Below, in pieces: positions 44,501 to 54,734 of a DNA stretch of 64,000 nucleotides. The DNA is taken from the NCBI GenBank assembly GCA_016490735.1, contig JAEMWC010001403.1, positions 1-64,000 of the forward strand. Reading direction: 5' to 3'. The notes below the pieces were generated by a model that searched no databases, was not told the origin of the DNA, and saw only the letters and a program-made list of their open reading frames with translations. The position numbers and the translations under genes are program-made. The stretch is from Pachyseris speciosa. Lineage: Eukaryota > Cnidaria > Anthozoa > Scleractinia > Pachyseridae. Position 1 is the stretch's first letter. Each line of letters opens with the position of its first letter.

Positions 44501-45529
44501 GCCTGCAAACACTGATCATATCCATGTGCATCATTCCAGAGTTTTGTCACCACAAAAATGTCTTCCCTTTTAATGCCTGATTGTTTGATAGCTTGACCAA
44601 CTTCAGTTTCATTTCTGAGACATTTAAATAAACATTTAAGTCACATCAATAAAGAAAGCAAAACAGTGGAATACACTTGATGACTATGGTCACACTTGTA
44701 CCTGTAAGAACTTATAGACTTACAGTGACTTACAGTGACTTCATGCTACAAATTAAAACATACGTGAGTTAGTCACGGTGACATGGTTCTTAGGTTTTCT
44801 TATGTATTATTGGTTAGTGGTCAAATTTATTCTTGTGTCTTTTTGGAGCTAAAACAAAATGCTATGTAATTACTTAGTAATTATTTATTTAGTAATTGGA
44901 GCCCCAAGCTTGGACTGGTTTATAAACTGTGCTTACAATGAGCCATCATTTTTTTTTTTTACCCTCCCTCGGGGATCTTTTGTATTTGAATTTCAAAGAA
45001 AGAGGAGTATCATTACCAGAGGCAAAGTGGAACATTGCAGCGCATGAAGATGGAGGTCATACAGCAGAAGATCAAGACCAAATTAGTGTGTTCCGGACTT
45101 CCAGAAAGTGGACAAACCATACTTGGATCAGTGCAAATGAAGTGTTTAATACATGTACATTCATGATTGAAATGGTGAAGGAAATGTTGAGGCAGACGGG
45201 AGGCCGGGGCTTAATATTAGAGTTATTATTAGAGTAGGGGGTCTAACTGAGGATCATTACAATGTACATCACACTCACTTGTACAGAGCTGCAGTATCAA
45301 TCAACCGGTATCCATTCTGCAAAGCAAACTTCACCGCCCCTCGGCACTCTTCTCCCAAAGCACAGTACACGCCAAGACCAAACAAAGGCATTCTATGGCC
45401 ATCGTTTAACATTACTCTTCTTTCCAGATCTTCTCCTTCTATACTCATTGTTTTGAGTTTATTTAATGCTCGGACGCCGCTACGAAATTTAGAAAACTGT
45501 GCCCTTCTTGCAAACTTCTGTATCAACAT
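38523..45529 (-). CDS. Aldo-keto reductase gene A, six exons, intact chimera
   Basis: Exons on the minus strand: 45529-45279, 44614-44480, 43030-42923, 41483-41265, 40270-40123 and 38591-38523. They total 930 nt, 309 residues plus stop, with consistent phases and GT-AG borders. AKRs reduce carbonyls with NAD(P)H; the substrate is unknown. Catalytic set visible: LIDTAALY (Asp, Tyr), VVTKLW (Lys), YLIHTP (His). Also NQIELNPYW and [13 protein letters not shown] at the cofactor site. The first ~27 residues are basic without acids and could target mitochondria; an internal Met begins MSIEGEDLERR. Exons 1-3 match gene C, while exons 4-6 match gene B. A truncated C-type exon 4 remains at 41922-42019. 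AATAAA on the minus strand at 38484-38479 may end the mRNA. Confidence 0.8.
38592..39666. other. AKR A intron 5, distal part
   Basis: Matches 52939-53736 in AKR B. A TTC-rich run with a T-tract lies at about 39017-39050. About 39098-39340 is an extra segment absent from gene B. Confidence 0.4.
39667..40083. mobile_element. MITE with GAGGCCCTGTCCACACC termini, AKR A intron 5
   Basis: Ends are inverted (TCCACACCTATCC ... GGATGCGTGTGGA); interior repeats of GATTCG/CGAATC type. A poly-G run is at the right end. Same insertion as 53737-54333 in gene B. Confidence 0.6.
41922..42019 (-). pseudogene. Relic C-type exon 4 inside AKR gene A
   Basis: Reads RSLGVSNFGVHHLKEMEKAG from the acceptor at 42020-42021, then stops matching at the codons for NP. 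It is followed by intron sequence of gene B type at about 41920. It has no donor and is superseded by the complete exon at 41483-41265. Confidence 0.75.
42040..42130. mobile_element. MITE copy 3 (TTCAATTTTATCC family), beside relic exon 4
   Basis: Inverted counterpart of 35265-35362, at the same distance from the exon. Confidence 0.6.
43317..44115 (-). mobile_element. SINE in AKR A intron 2, split by a MITE
   Basis: Minus-strand head at about 44035-44110 has A-box TTAGCCCAGTGGTAG and B-box GGGTTCAAACCCC. The 3' tail at about 43317-43355 reads ATCCCTGAAAAGCCCC...GGGGAGAGGATAAG. The body is interrupted at 43573-43901. Confidence 0.65.
43573..43901. mobile_element. MITE (AAGCCGCGGCTACACGAG termini) inside the SINE
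   Basis: Inverted termini of about 25 bp (CGGCTACACGAGCGATTT), possibly longer with the CGCTGGTGA blocks. The SINE sequence continues on both sides, so the order of insertion is clear. Confidence 0.7.
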
Positions 45530-46260
45530 TTCTAACTGCCCGAGGTACCACGGGAGACTTGGGCACTAGTGTTGACGTTCTGCGAGCGGGCTCACAAAGG
45601 CGCTTACCGTAAAAGCTTTATTAAGCCCCCCCCCCTTCTATTAACCCCACCCCCCCCCCCCCCCCCCCGCAGCCTCCTCTCTAATAAGTCCCCCGTTTGG
45701 AAGTCGTTTTTTTTTTTGTAATAAGCCCCTCCCTCTCTAATATCTGTCGTGAAGTACACTTGAAATATCAACAATTGTTGACTGAAGTTTAGTTATACAA
45801 GTAGGGAATTATCACACAGTATCACACACATGGTAAGGACTGAAACACAATAGTGCATGTAAAACTGAATAAACACAACAGTGAAATACCTTGGAAAATT
45901 TTTCAGAACACAACGATGAATGTTACTTTAGCTTAATCTTCCAAATTTCACTTTAATCGCTGACTATTACCTGTCACCTTTTTGGCGTCAAACGACTCTG
46001 AGAGCAGTTTTCCCACACCCCACTCCAGCCTCAGTCCATGTCGCACTACAAGGTGTCTCTTGGTCGCCACTCAGTCCGCAACCCGCTCATGACACGGGTG
46101 TGGTCGGTCGATTATCAACCAAACCACTACTGGAGCCAGTAGCTAGTTCATACATTAGCGACTCTCAGAGAACGATACGTTATCGTCACGGACCCTCAGC
46201 CGACTTGCATTGTGCAAGAGTTGTTTCTATTGTGATGATCAACTGAAAGACTGCCCATCT
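45530..46260. other. 5' flank of AKR A with long C tracts
   Basis: The first ~70 bp matches the AKR C 5' flank, inverted. Poly-C tracts at about 45626-45635 and 45649-45668. Confidence 0.4.
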
Positions 46261-46734
46261 ATCAAGCTTGAGAAATTCTAGACATGTTGCAGCACTGATT
46301 ACCAGGATACGGCTCTAGAATTGATGCAGTGTTAACTGTGAATGCTCAGCCTCTGTGGCGCGCCATACTACTTCAGAGGTAGGGAGGTAACTCGTTTTCT
46401 TTTTGGGGAGGAGGGGGGGGATTGATTGTTTTTTGTTTTTTTTTTTTACAAATTCATGGCGATTTTCGCGAAACGTTAACGTTACAGAAAGACGAAGCTT
46501 CGATTATATTTGATTTTTTTAAACAAATTCAAACATTTCCAAGCATTAACAAGGGAAAGTGCTCTACAGTTCCACAAAAACATATATTCAAGCATCCGTA
46601 TTGAGCAAATAATTGTAGTGGTGTTGGGCTGAGACAAAATACACAATACAAAAGAAGATAAAAATGTTCTGGTGGCCTCGTGGAAATCTGTATCAAAAGT
46701 CCCGTGGTAGTGTCATGTTATGATGTAAATACAT

Positions 46735-46975
46735 GAGAGGGGGGGGGGGGGGCAAGGGGGGTCTTGTCACGAAGTCACGATAGTAAATTTTCGATTTCAC
46801 GAATCACGACTGAATTCAGCTACTTCACAGCCAAGGACTTTTGCATTTCACGCCACACGGAATACACTTCAATCACGATTCACGGAACAGTTTTTTATCA
46901 AATCACGATTCACAGAGCACAAAAAACCGGATCACGGCGTCACGAAAATACCCTTGCCCCCCGCCCCCTCATACA
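46735..46975. mobile_element. TCACGA-rich MITE-like element
   Basis: Ends share GGGGCAAGGG...GTCACG in inverted orientation (46745, 46950), with repeated TCACGA/ATTCACGA blocks inside. Not present at the matching C-locus position (about 24520). Confidence 0.45.
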
Positions 46976-47416
46976 TGGATAATTTGGTGCGTCCCACAAG
47001 GAAAGCTTTTCAGAGCGTCGTGAAGTACTATTTCCAAAACGCGAGTGAGTGTTTCATCGGGGTATCCAAACAGCGAGAAACAAATGAAAGCAAGAGGCCG
47101 TAGGCCGAGTGCTTTTTATTGTTTTCTGTGACAACAGTACCGCGAACGTTGGCCAAAAGGGCGCGAAAAGAGCACGAAATCGCGTCAAACACGTATTTCT
47201 TTTAAAATCTGGTTATTCCGTAATGAAAACAAAAAGAGAAAAAAATGAGGAAAAGGAAAAAACAGTTAAAAAATCTCTCTTCCCCCTAAATCGTTATGTA
47301 AAGGAAACAAAAATAAAAAATGTCACTTTCCTACTCACTCAAATCTGTTATCAATTTCTTGTCACTTTATCGTAATTAATTATGCATGTTTGGCTTAGTT
47401 GTTATTTATGCACACT
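46976..47416. other. No gene recognised
   Basis: About 47120-47210 matches, inverted, 24400-24480. The rest is AT-rich. Confidence 0.35.
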
Positions 47417-47731
47417 TCATCGGCTTCCCCGTGGGGTTGACCCCCGGGCCTACCAGGGAGATATGTGGGGGAATAAAAGGAGATGGACGGGATTCTTTGC
47501 CCGAGGGTAGGGGGAAATCTTGACATTGTTCTACGATCAAAGATTAGGGGGTGGGGGAATTCACAAGTTTGAAAAGGATGTCACGGGAATTTTAAGCTGA
47601 GAGACACCTAACTCAGGAGACTTTGTCTTGAGAGATTCCCCGACCCCCCGGGGAAATTCCTCAAGTTTGCTCCACTGATTTTACAATCCCCCTGGTTAGC
47701 CCGGGGGTCGACCCCACGGGGAAGCCGATGA
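47417..47731. mobile_element. MITE with TCATCGGCTTCCCCGTGGGG termini
   Basis: About 40-bp terminal inverted repeats, continuing GTTGACCCCCGGGC. No coding capacity; target duplication not clear. Confidence 0.7.
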
Positions 47732-47759
47732 CATGTGCATTATTACCGACGGTTTTTCA

Positions 47760-47805
47760 AACATTGTGTAACTGACGATGATATTTGCAACATCGAAACA
47801 TGTCT
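47760..47805 (+). ncRNA. Hammerhead-ribozyme-like motif (HHR-3)
   Basis: CTGACGA (47772-47778), a possible short stem GAT/ATC, then GAAAC (47795-47799) and ATGTC. Order and spacing fit a hammerhead core. Confidence 0.35.
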
Positions 47806-47879
47806 ACAAATTAAAAACTGTTGTTATCTTTTTAAACATTTACAAGTTGTGGTTCAGTCAGGATGTCGTATACCGCAAC

Positions 47880-48235
47880 AAAGCCGTTTTCGGGATTTCA
47901 GCGGTCTAAGAGCGTGGAGGATGAGATAATGCAGTGCCGAAATCAACTTCTTATAAAACCAAATGGTCGTTTAAGGTGTTCGAGGAATGGAAACAGAATC
48001 GATTAGTGAAGTGCTGTGCTTTGGAACCCGAGGGCTTCTTTACCACGAAGACTTGGAGGAAGAAATACAAACATTGGACACGACCATTACAGATATGTCT
48101 GCATGCAATCGCAACTACTGACTGTCGAAGTTCGTACAAGACGTAAGCAACGCGTTCGTTGTACTCAATTATTTGTGGTCTGAAGCGCCACTTTTCTGAT
48201 GTAAATGGTAGGGCTGCATTGAACCCTTTAGACAT
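47880..48235 (+). pseudogene. Fragment resembling ZMYM2/QRICH1-type (Crypton-derived) proteins
   Basis: Frame 47934-48146 includes TSYKTKWSFKVFEEWKQNR. A second frame then continues with LEEEIQTLDTTITDM (about 48053) and LSKFVQDVSN after an in-frame stop. The pattern recalls the N-terminal domain of coral proteins related to ZMYM2/QRICH1. Shifts and stops make it a pseudogene. Family naming is from memory of the motif. Confidence 0.35.
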
Positions 48236-49307
48236 GTCCGACCGAAGGTGAGTTATATTTTTTCCTGGGGATAAAATTTGGTTCGCATAAATTAGTTGTG
48301 TGTATTGTTGTTTTTAATAGTACTTTTTTTCGTTCGCTTTGGTAGGTGTGGTATTTAGGCGTATTCTGGATGCAGAAATGAAGGAAGCAACGCGAATGGG
48401 TGTGACTTTGAAATAGAAGACGTGATGCACGTTGTCAATTTCCATACTTTAGTGGTATATACCACTCTCACTGGAGAATGGTACAGGTATACTGTTTTTG
48501 AAACACATGCACGTGATGTGGTATACATCCGGTCATTGGTAGTTGCCGAAATGAATTACCTTAATGAGCTTGAGAATGTTATTTTAAGATTCCCAGCAGG
48601 ATATCTGACAGTAAAAAGCGTGCTCCACTGAATTTTCTGAAATAATCAAATCAGTTCGCCCATCCGTACTCTCTACGTCAATTGCAATGAATTGCCCAAA
48701 TGAAGCACTCAATTTTCCGGCGAAAGAAATCAGTTCTCATTCGAGAGTTTTTCTTGACATTTGCACAAACCGCATATCAACCTGTTACCCCACGCAACTG
48801 AACATAAACAACCTTACTTTCTTTCAAGTCACATTCTCTTCAACAAGGCCCTTCGACTTGATCACTGTTTTGATTTGGGGCATTTTAACTTTGGAATCCG
48901 GTACGTGAAAAATCAGCTGCATGAATTTATCTTAACGACGTTTAGAGGTACTCATGAGGCCTCTATAGGCCATCCTATAAAGGGCATAAGTTTAAACTTG
49001 ATTAAGGGATTAGTTCCATGCTTTCCGCAGCCCTTTTCGAATTCGTCTCGTGGTTTATCTGAAACGAAATAGAATAATAATGTGACGGCTCTAGTTGGAA
49101 CTGCAAGGTGATGTTGGGCCACGTGATGCAGCCTGACGGCAACTAAAAATATATCTGATGAGGATCACAATTCCCGTCCACACTGGGAAAAATTGAATAT
49201 TCTACCTCTTCAATAAATCCTGTACCAATAGTTTCCTCTTTGTGTCAAGTTGCCTCAGCCCTTAGCCTTTTGAAGCAGCTCTTCCTGTTTAACAAATGAC
49301 GCTCGAA

Positions 49308-50303
49308 TAATGCACCTATCAACGTTATTCCAGAGGGGGGGGGGGGGGGGGTTTACGGGATGAGGTGGGGACTCTGATCGACATTTCCTGCCCCGGGTGG
49401 GTAATTTTGGCAAACTTTGAAGAGAATGTAGGCCCCAGGGTGGGGAAGTTAGATCAAACTGGAAAACTGAGATAATATTCATCAAAGACCGTTTCCTAAG
49501 CTTGGACTTTGCCATGGTAAAATACACGATGCGATGCTGCCTTCTTGAAACCCTGGATATGATGCTTTGCTATTATAAAAATACCCAAAAGTCCACGTGA
49601 GGCAAGAACAAAATATACGCTTCAATTAAACTATTGTTTCCTGTTAGCGCGTTATCATATATGGCAAGCCAATTTTTGCCTCCTTTTTACGTCTTGTCAA
49701 ATCTAGACTAACAATAGAGACAAAAGCGGGAGACACCTCAAAATGGACTCCTTTTGTTGACTGGCTTTAATTGGCCTTTTTTTCCTATTCCGCTGACGGA
49801 CAATCTATTGGAAAATATGCGACAATTTTGTAATTATCTAAAAATTCTATAAGTATATTACTAAATTGCTCCACTCTTCAATTTTTCTTCGTGTAACGTG
49901 CTCTTGTAATTGGTTTGTACATGTAATTTGTTTCTGTTACATTGCTGTTTGCTGTTAATAAAAAAATAAAAAAAAAAAAAAAAAGAACAAGATGGAGGAA
50001 AGAAAGGTAAGGAAAATTTGCCCAATCTGTTTTTACTATAAACCATCGGTTTCTTTCAGTGTTCTTTCATCCCATTGTTAAAACTGAGATTCTTACCACC
50101 TGGAGTATGTGTTTGTATTGTTTAAGCATTTAACAGGTCAACCTCTTGGATCCTCAATCCCTACAGTAGGGAACTTTGAACTCGAAACTTTACCCCAAGG
50201 GTGGGGAGGTTTGACTCAAAAATTGCGTTTCGGATTAAAGTCCCCACCCCATCCCGTTATCTCCCCCGCCCCCCGTCGGTACAAAATTGATAGGTGCATA
50301 ACA
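49308..50303. mobile_element. About 1-kb element with ATGCACCTATCAA-type inverted ends
   Basis: Ends (about 200 bp) are inverted copies with G-rich stretches. The matching intron of copy 2 (near 22650) has no insert. The interior includes an A-rich tract at about 49960-49983. Confidence 0.55.
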
Positions 50304-51479
50304 AAACTAAAATCGTTCAAATTTCTAAACGAGGAATGTACCGACACTGACTGTAAAATCAGTAGACGAACAAATCCATGCTTTAAATTGCCTATGAAGT
50401 AAAAAATTTCTTAATCTAATATGATAGTTTATCATTTTCTCATTCTTAACATGTAGATTTTAAGAAAGTTTTAAATTTGGCGCCAAAATGTGTCTCCATC
50501 TTTTGCGCGGTCAAACCATTATATTACAAAGCTGTCTCGTAGGAAATGCTTCAGAAGACACGGGTATCGTGGCATTTCCTACGTCATTACCATTGTTCTG
50601 AGCAAAGATTCGTTCCCAGTCCACGGAACACGATTTAATGAATTTTGACATTCTTTGGAGAGCAAAACAAATTCGGCTTTAGTTGATTCTGTCAAATTTC
50701 GTTTGTCATTTTGTAATCATGACACAACAAGCTTCAAAAATTCGAATCTTTTTTACTTCAATCATAGGCACTTTAAACCCAGGCTGATGATGACGGTGAG
50801 TCAGAGCGATAGCCGGCGTTTATATTTTAAGGGCGGTGAAAATTAAACAAAATAAAACAGACAGGTGTCTCGTAGAGAATTAATAGTTTACACTTACTAG
50901 GAAGCGCCTGCAATATTAGATTTGTAAAACTGTTTTTCACTATCCATAACTTTCACCATATATTAATATTTTTGTCATACCATTTGCTTACTTCATGTAC
51001 TATTTTTAACTCTAGTTTCATCCTATTTATTCTTTAGTATTTTCGCCTTCCATTTTATTTTTGCTCACTGTTTGTCTTCAGGCGTATGTCTGTCTGTATG
51101 TGTACCGACCTAAACTAGTATTATCACTTTTGTTAAACTGGCTGCTTGCCCTCTTTAACTCTATGGTTATTTCAGGTCGCCAGTCCCAGTAAAACTGCTC
51201 TTTTTGGTTTTCAGCCAGTTCAGAGGCATTGATGTTACTTAATGAACTTCGATATGGTATTTTCTCTTTCCAAATAAAGAAAATTTCTCAGCGATTCAAC
51301 ATGCACAATAGACATGTTTCGTTTTGTTTTGCCAGGGTGTTTGAACTTTACAAATAAATAAGAGAAGGCTTATTAGTAACACTCAGTTTAAGTAAATCCT
51401 AGACAAAACTTTTTTTAACAAAACAAAACTTATTTTAACATTCTTTGCATCTGCTCATTGAAATGCTAAAAACTCTTAT
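50304..51479. other. ShK-like copy 3 intron 1
   Basis: Patches match copy 2 intron 1 in inverse order, e.g. 50340-50400 with 22570-22610 and 50770-50890 with 22445-22560. Confidence 0.45.
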
Positions 51480-51772
51480 CCAGAAATTCAAGACGGGGCC
51501 TATGATTCGCAGAAATCTCTTGTAACTGGGCCACCAGCAGAGAAGCAAACATAAGAAAAAGGAAGATTCTTTTACCGCCTGCCATTGTTGTGTTAAGGAA
51601 AGCGCAGCTGTTTTGACATTCAGATACGGCTTTCTCTGTCACAAACAAGCTAGCGCCGAAACGTAGTTATTTTAGCCTTTTTAAATATTAAAATGATTTT
51701 AAGTAATGTTTTTGTTTTCGCAATTTCTTATTGTTAAATGTATTTTTAAGTCACTTCTTCGTATTATTGTTA

Positions 51773-52826
51773 CAGTTGAACCCTCGGTAACTCGAATTCC
51801 CCGCTAACTCGAAGCAAAACTGATTTCCCTTGGATTTGCCTCATATATTTACCGTAATTTTAACCCCGATAACTCGAAGCGATATTTACTTCCTTTCAGG
51901 TACATTTCTTTGTAATTCACTTTTGTGGACTAATGAGCCATAACATGTTGCAACGTAAGATTACATTTAATATCACACGTGACGTCATTAAAAACTAAAA
52001 TTCAAAAGTAAACAGACTTTTGCATTTTTATCTTCATCACGTAAAAGACAGTTTAGAAATGTATCTGCTGGCATGTTTTCAGCTCGGTAGCTTGCTTTCT
52101 TTTGAAAATAGAGCAGTTTGAAGTTTACTTATATTACGACCAATTAACCTTTGTCGATATCACACGTTTGTATGTCAGTAAACAAACGGTTTTCACAGTT
52201 CTTTCCGGCGAAGAGAAATAATGGCGCGTAATCCAATCTCGTACCCAGAGTCCTCGGGCTGTTTGGCCAGCGAGTGGACGCCCGGAGAGACTCTGGGATA
52301 ATGGCCGCCATTTTCCCAGAAAATCTGGGGTAAAATAATGGAAGCCGTTCCGGTCCAGCCAATCAAAAAGTTTGATTTTTTTCCCATTCTCCCAGAGTCT
52401 CTCCTAGCGACTAACTGCTAACTGCTGGCCAAAGAGCCTGAGGATTCTGGGTACGAGATTGCGCGTAATCTGGAATCGATTTGTTTGCCATTACTTGTGC
52501 ATCAGCGGCAAATGTGTGTCAGCGGCAACTGATGTGCTTGAAACATACAGTCTGTTTTTAAACGATCAGTTTGTTGACTTTAAGTCCGGCATTGGAGGCT
52601 GTGCAACACCATTGACAGAAATAGAATGGCTGCTAAACGCCGGGGACTTATGACGGACTATTTTTCAAATCAATCATGTGAATAGATTTTTTTAACAAAT
52701 GTTAAAGTGAGATTTAGCGCTAAGCATTCTGAAGAACAGCTAGTTTATATTTCATGCTTTTGAAACCCCGATAACTCAAGGTAATTTCTATTTCCCTTGG
52801 TAATTCGAGTTACCGGAGTTCAACTG
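51773..52826. mobile_element. Tigger/pogo-like element between ShK copy 3 and AKR B
   Basis: Inverted ends CAGTTGAAC(C)CTCGGTAACTC / GAGTTACCGGAGTTCAACTG, flanked by TA on both sides as expected of Tc1/mariner-type insertions. The paralogous position near 38490 lacks it. A nested MITE lies at 52234-52461. I found no clear transposase. Confidence 0.6.
52234..52461. mobile_element. MULE-like MITE nested in the Tigger-like element
   Basis: CAATCTCGTACCCAGAGTCC at the left, its mate at the right; perfect 9-bp target duplication CGCGTAATC (52225-52233, 52462-52470). Relative of 24702-24983. Confidence 0.75.
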
Positions 52827-52869
52827 TATTCAGTTATTGTTACTACTATAATGCGTGAATATTTTCAAT

Positions 52870-54701
52870 CTATCCTTTCCAAGGACACTCTGTTACATTC
52901 CCCAATGGAGTACAGCATTGCTCCGTTGGCATTGCATCCTGTTTGTAAAAACAAAATACACCATGGCTTAGTTTGGTTTTTCACTCCCCGTTCTTTAACG
53001 CTCTGAGCTGTGGTCATAGCAAAGGACAGGCGAGTTTATTTAGTTTACTGTTGATAAGGACTTTTTCAGTGAAGTCTCAAAGCTAGAATATCTGGGGCCA
53101 ATAAGGCAAGATCACGGGGTAGGGAATTCCAAACCTTAGGACCTTGGTGGAGGATTGTAAACTGCTTGATGTTGGTTTTGTAATATTGTGGACGATAGTT
53201 TAATTATAAATTGCGCAACCTCGCACAATTCCTAGTCAGTTTCTTTCTTCTTCTTCTTCTTCTTCTTCTTCTTTTTTTTTTTTTTTTTGTTATTTAAACA
53301 AAAATTTTCTTGGCATTTGCTCTAAGAGCACATAGTGCTAATCGAGACAGCTAATACCGTTTTCTATGAGTTGGCCTTTAGAAGGGGACAATATAACGCT
53401 GTGATAGAGACTGGTTGAATAAACAGGGTATTACTTTGTTTGTTAAGTCGGCAGCGTAAGCGTGCGAAAACATCTCTTTTTTGTTGTTTTGTTGCAGGCT
53501 AACATCGTGTGGATTACTAGAAGCGAAAATGCAGCCTGATCATGAATAATATTATGTGATGATGATGGTTCAACTGTTACCCTACCGACCAGTGCTGATT
53601 TGCTCGAAGCATGGTTAATGCTAACCATTGGTTAAGATGTATCAAAACCTATAGGCTGTCATGGTATTTCACCCCGGTTAGCGCTAACCATGCTTCGAGC
53701 AACTGGCTCCAGGCTTTTATGAGCTTTTTCTGATAGAGGCCCCGTCCACACCTATCCGAATATTTTTAAATCTGACATTCTGCGGATTAACAAATTTTCA
53801 CATCCACACGCAACGTATTCATTCAACATATTTTATTTAGGACGGCTGTGACAACCCTCGCACTGTCAAACTATATGTCTTAAATTTAACCGCGCTCATA
53901 GTCTTGTTCGTTCTGTAACATGTTGTCGTTAACTGTGTTCTTCTACTGCAATTTTATAAATGGGCCCACAGTAATTGGCTACCCGCTGTTGTGGTTACCC
54001 TGCTTATGGTGAAGCTAATAAAATAAATAAATTTTAAATCGAATTTGCCCGTCCACAAGTTCCGGATTCGTTCTCGCCCAGGACTCTTCTGTGCCTATTG
54101 TCAACAGAGCATGCGCCATTAGGCGTGCGAGTTGGCGGAAGATTCATCGGATTTGTAAATATCCGGATTCGACCGTCCACACGATTTTAAATTCTTTGCG
54201 TATTCAAAAATTTCCACTCTGGAGAGCGGATTTAAAAAGTTGCGAATTCGCCGGATACGTGTGGAAAGAAGGCGAATCCGGAAAAAAAAAGTTGCGAATT
54301 CAAAATATCTGTATGCGTGTGGACGCCGGGGGCCAGAAAAGCTCACGGAAAGTCTAATTTGAATTACTCACCAGTATTTTCATGTCATCCTCGCTCATGC
54401 TGAAGTCAAAAACTTGGGCGTTTTGTTGAATTCGTTCTGGATTGCCTGACTTTGGAATGGTGATGTAGTTTTTCTGAACAGCCCAACGAATAAGAACCTG
54501 CGGTACTGATTTGCCGTATCTGTTAAAAACGAGAGTTTAGCATTATGGTGTCACTTCTTATTAAGAGTTATTAAAGCCAAACACATTTCGACCGAAGTGT
54601 ACAAGAGGCTTGTCACATAACGATAAGCTGTCAAATTATCCAACGGCTCCCCACGAAGTGTCCCATAAGCTCAGTGTTAACAGTATTACACGCGTGTGCG
54701 A

Positions 54702-54734
<33 letters not shown>

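Larger units (their letters stand above)
48560..51585 (-). pseudogene. ShK-like copy 3, pseudogene (signal exon and linker exon only)
   Basis: Exon 1 at 51585-51480 starts MAGGKR with a hydrophobic segment as in copy 2. Exon 2 at 49058-49026 has the same length as in copy 2, with a Tyr-to-Cys change. The exon 1 donor is AT instead of GT (51479-51478) and the exon 2 donor is GA instead of GT (49025-49024). Homology to copy 2 ends near 48560, before the Cys-rich exon, which I did not find. Introns hold a large insertion (49308-50303). Confidence 0.7.

Noticed and set aside
45626..45668. Regulatory quadruplex or i-motif at C tracts
   Set aside because: Similar runs occur at many MITE ends (16423, 33316, 40071, 46740, 49336, 60250), so slippage is a simpler explanation.
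49960..49983. Poly(A) tail of a processed pseudogene
   Set aside because: No upstream coding similarity could be recognised; it may just be an A-rich tract.
52459..52653. Transposase remnant in the Tigger-like element
   Set aside because: The 64-codon frame shows no DDE-type or helix-turn-helix motif that I recognise.
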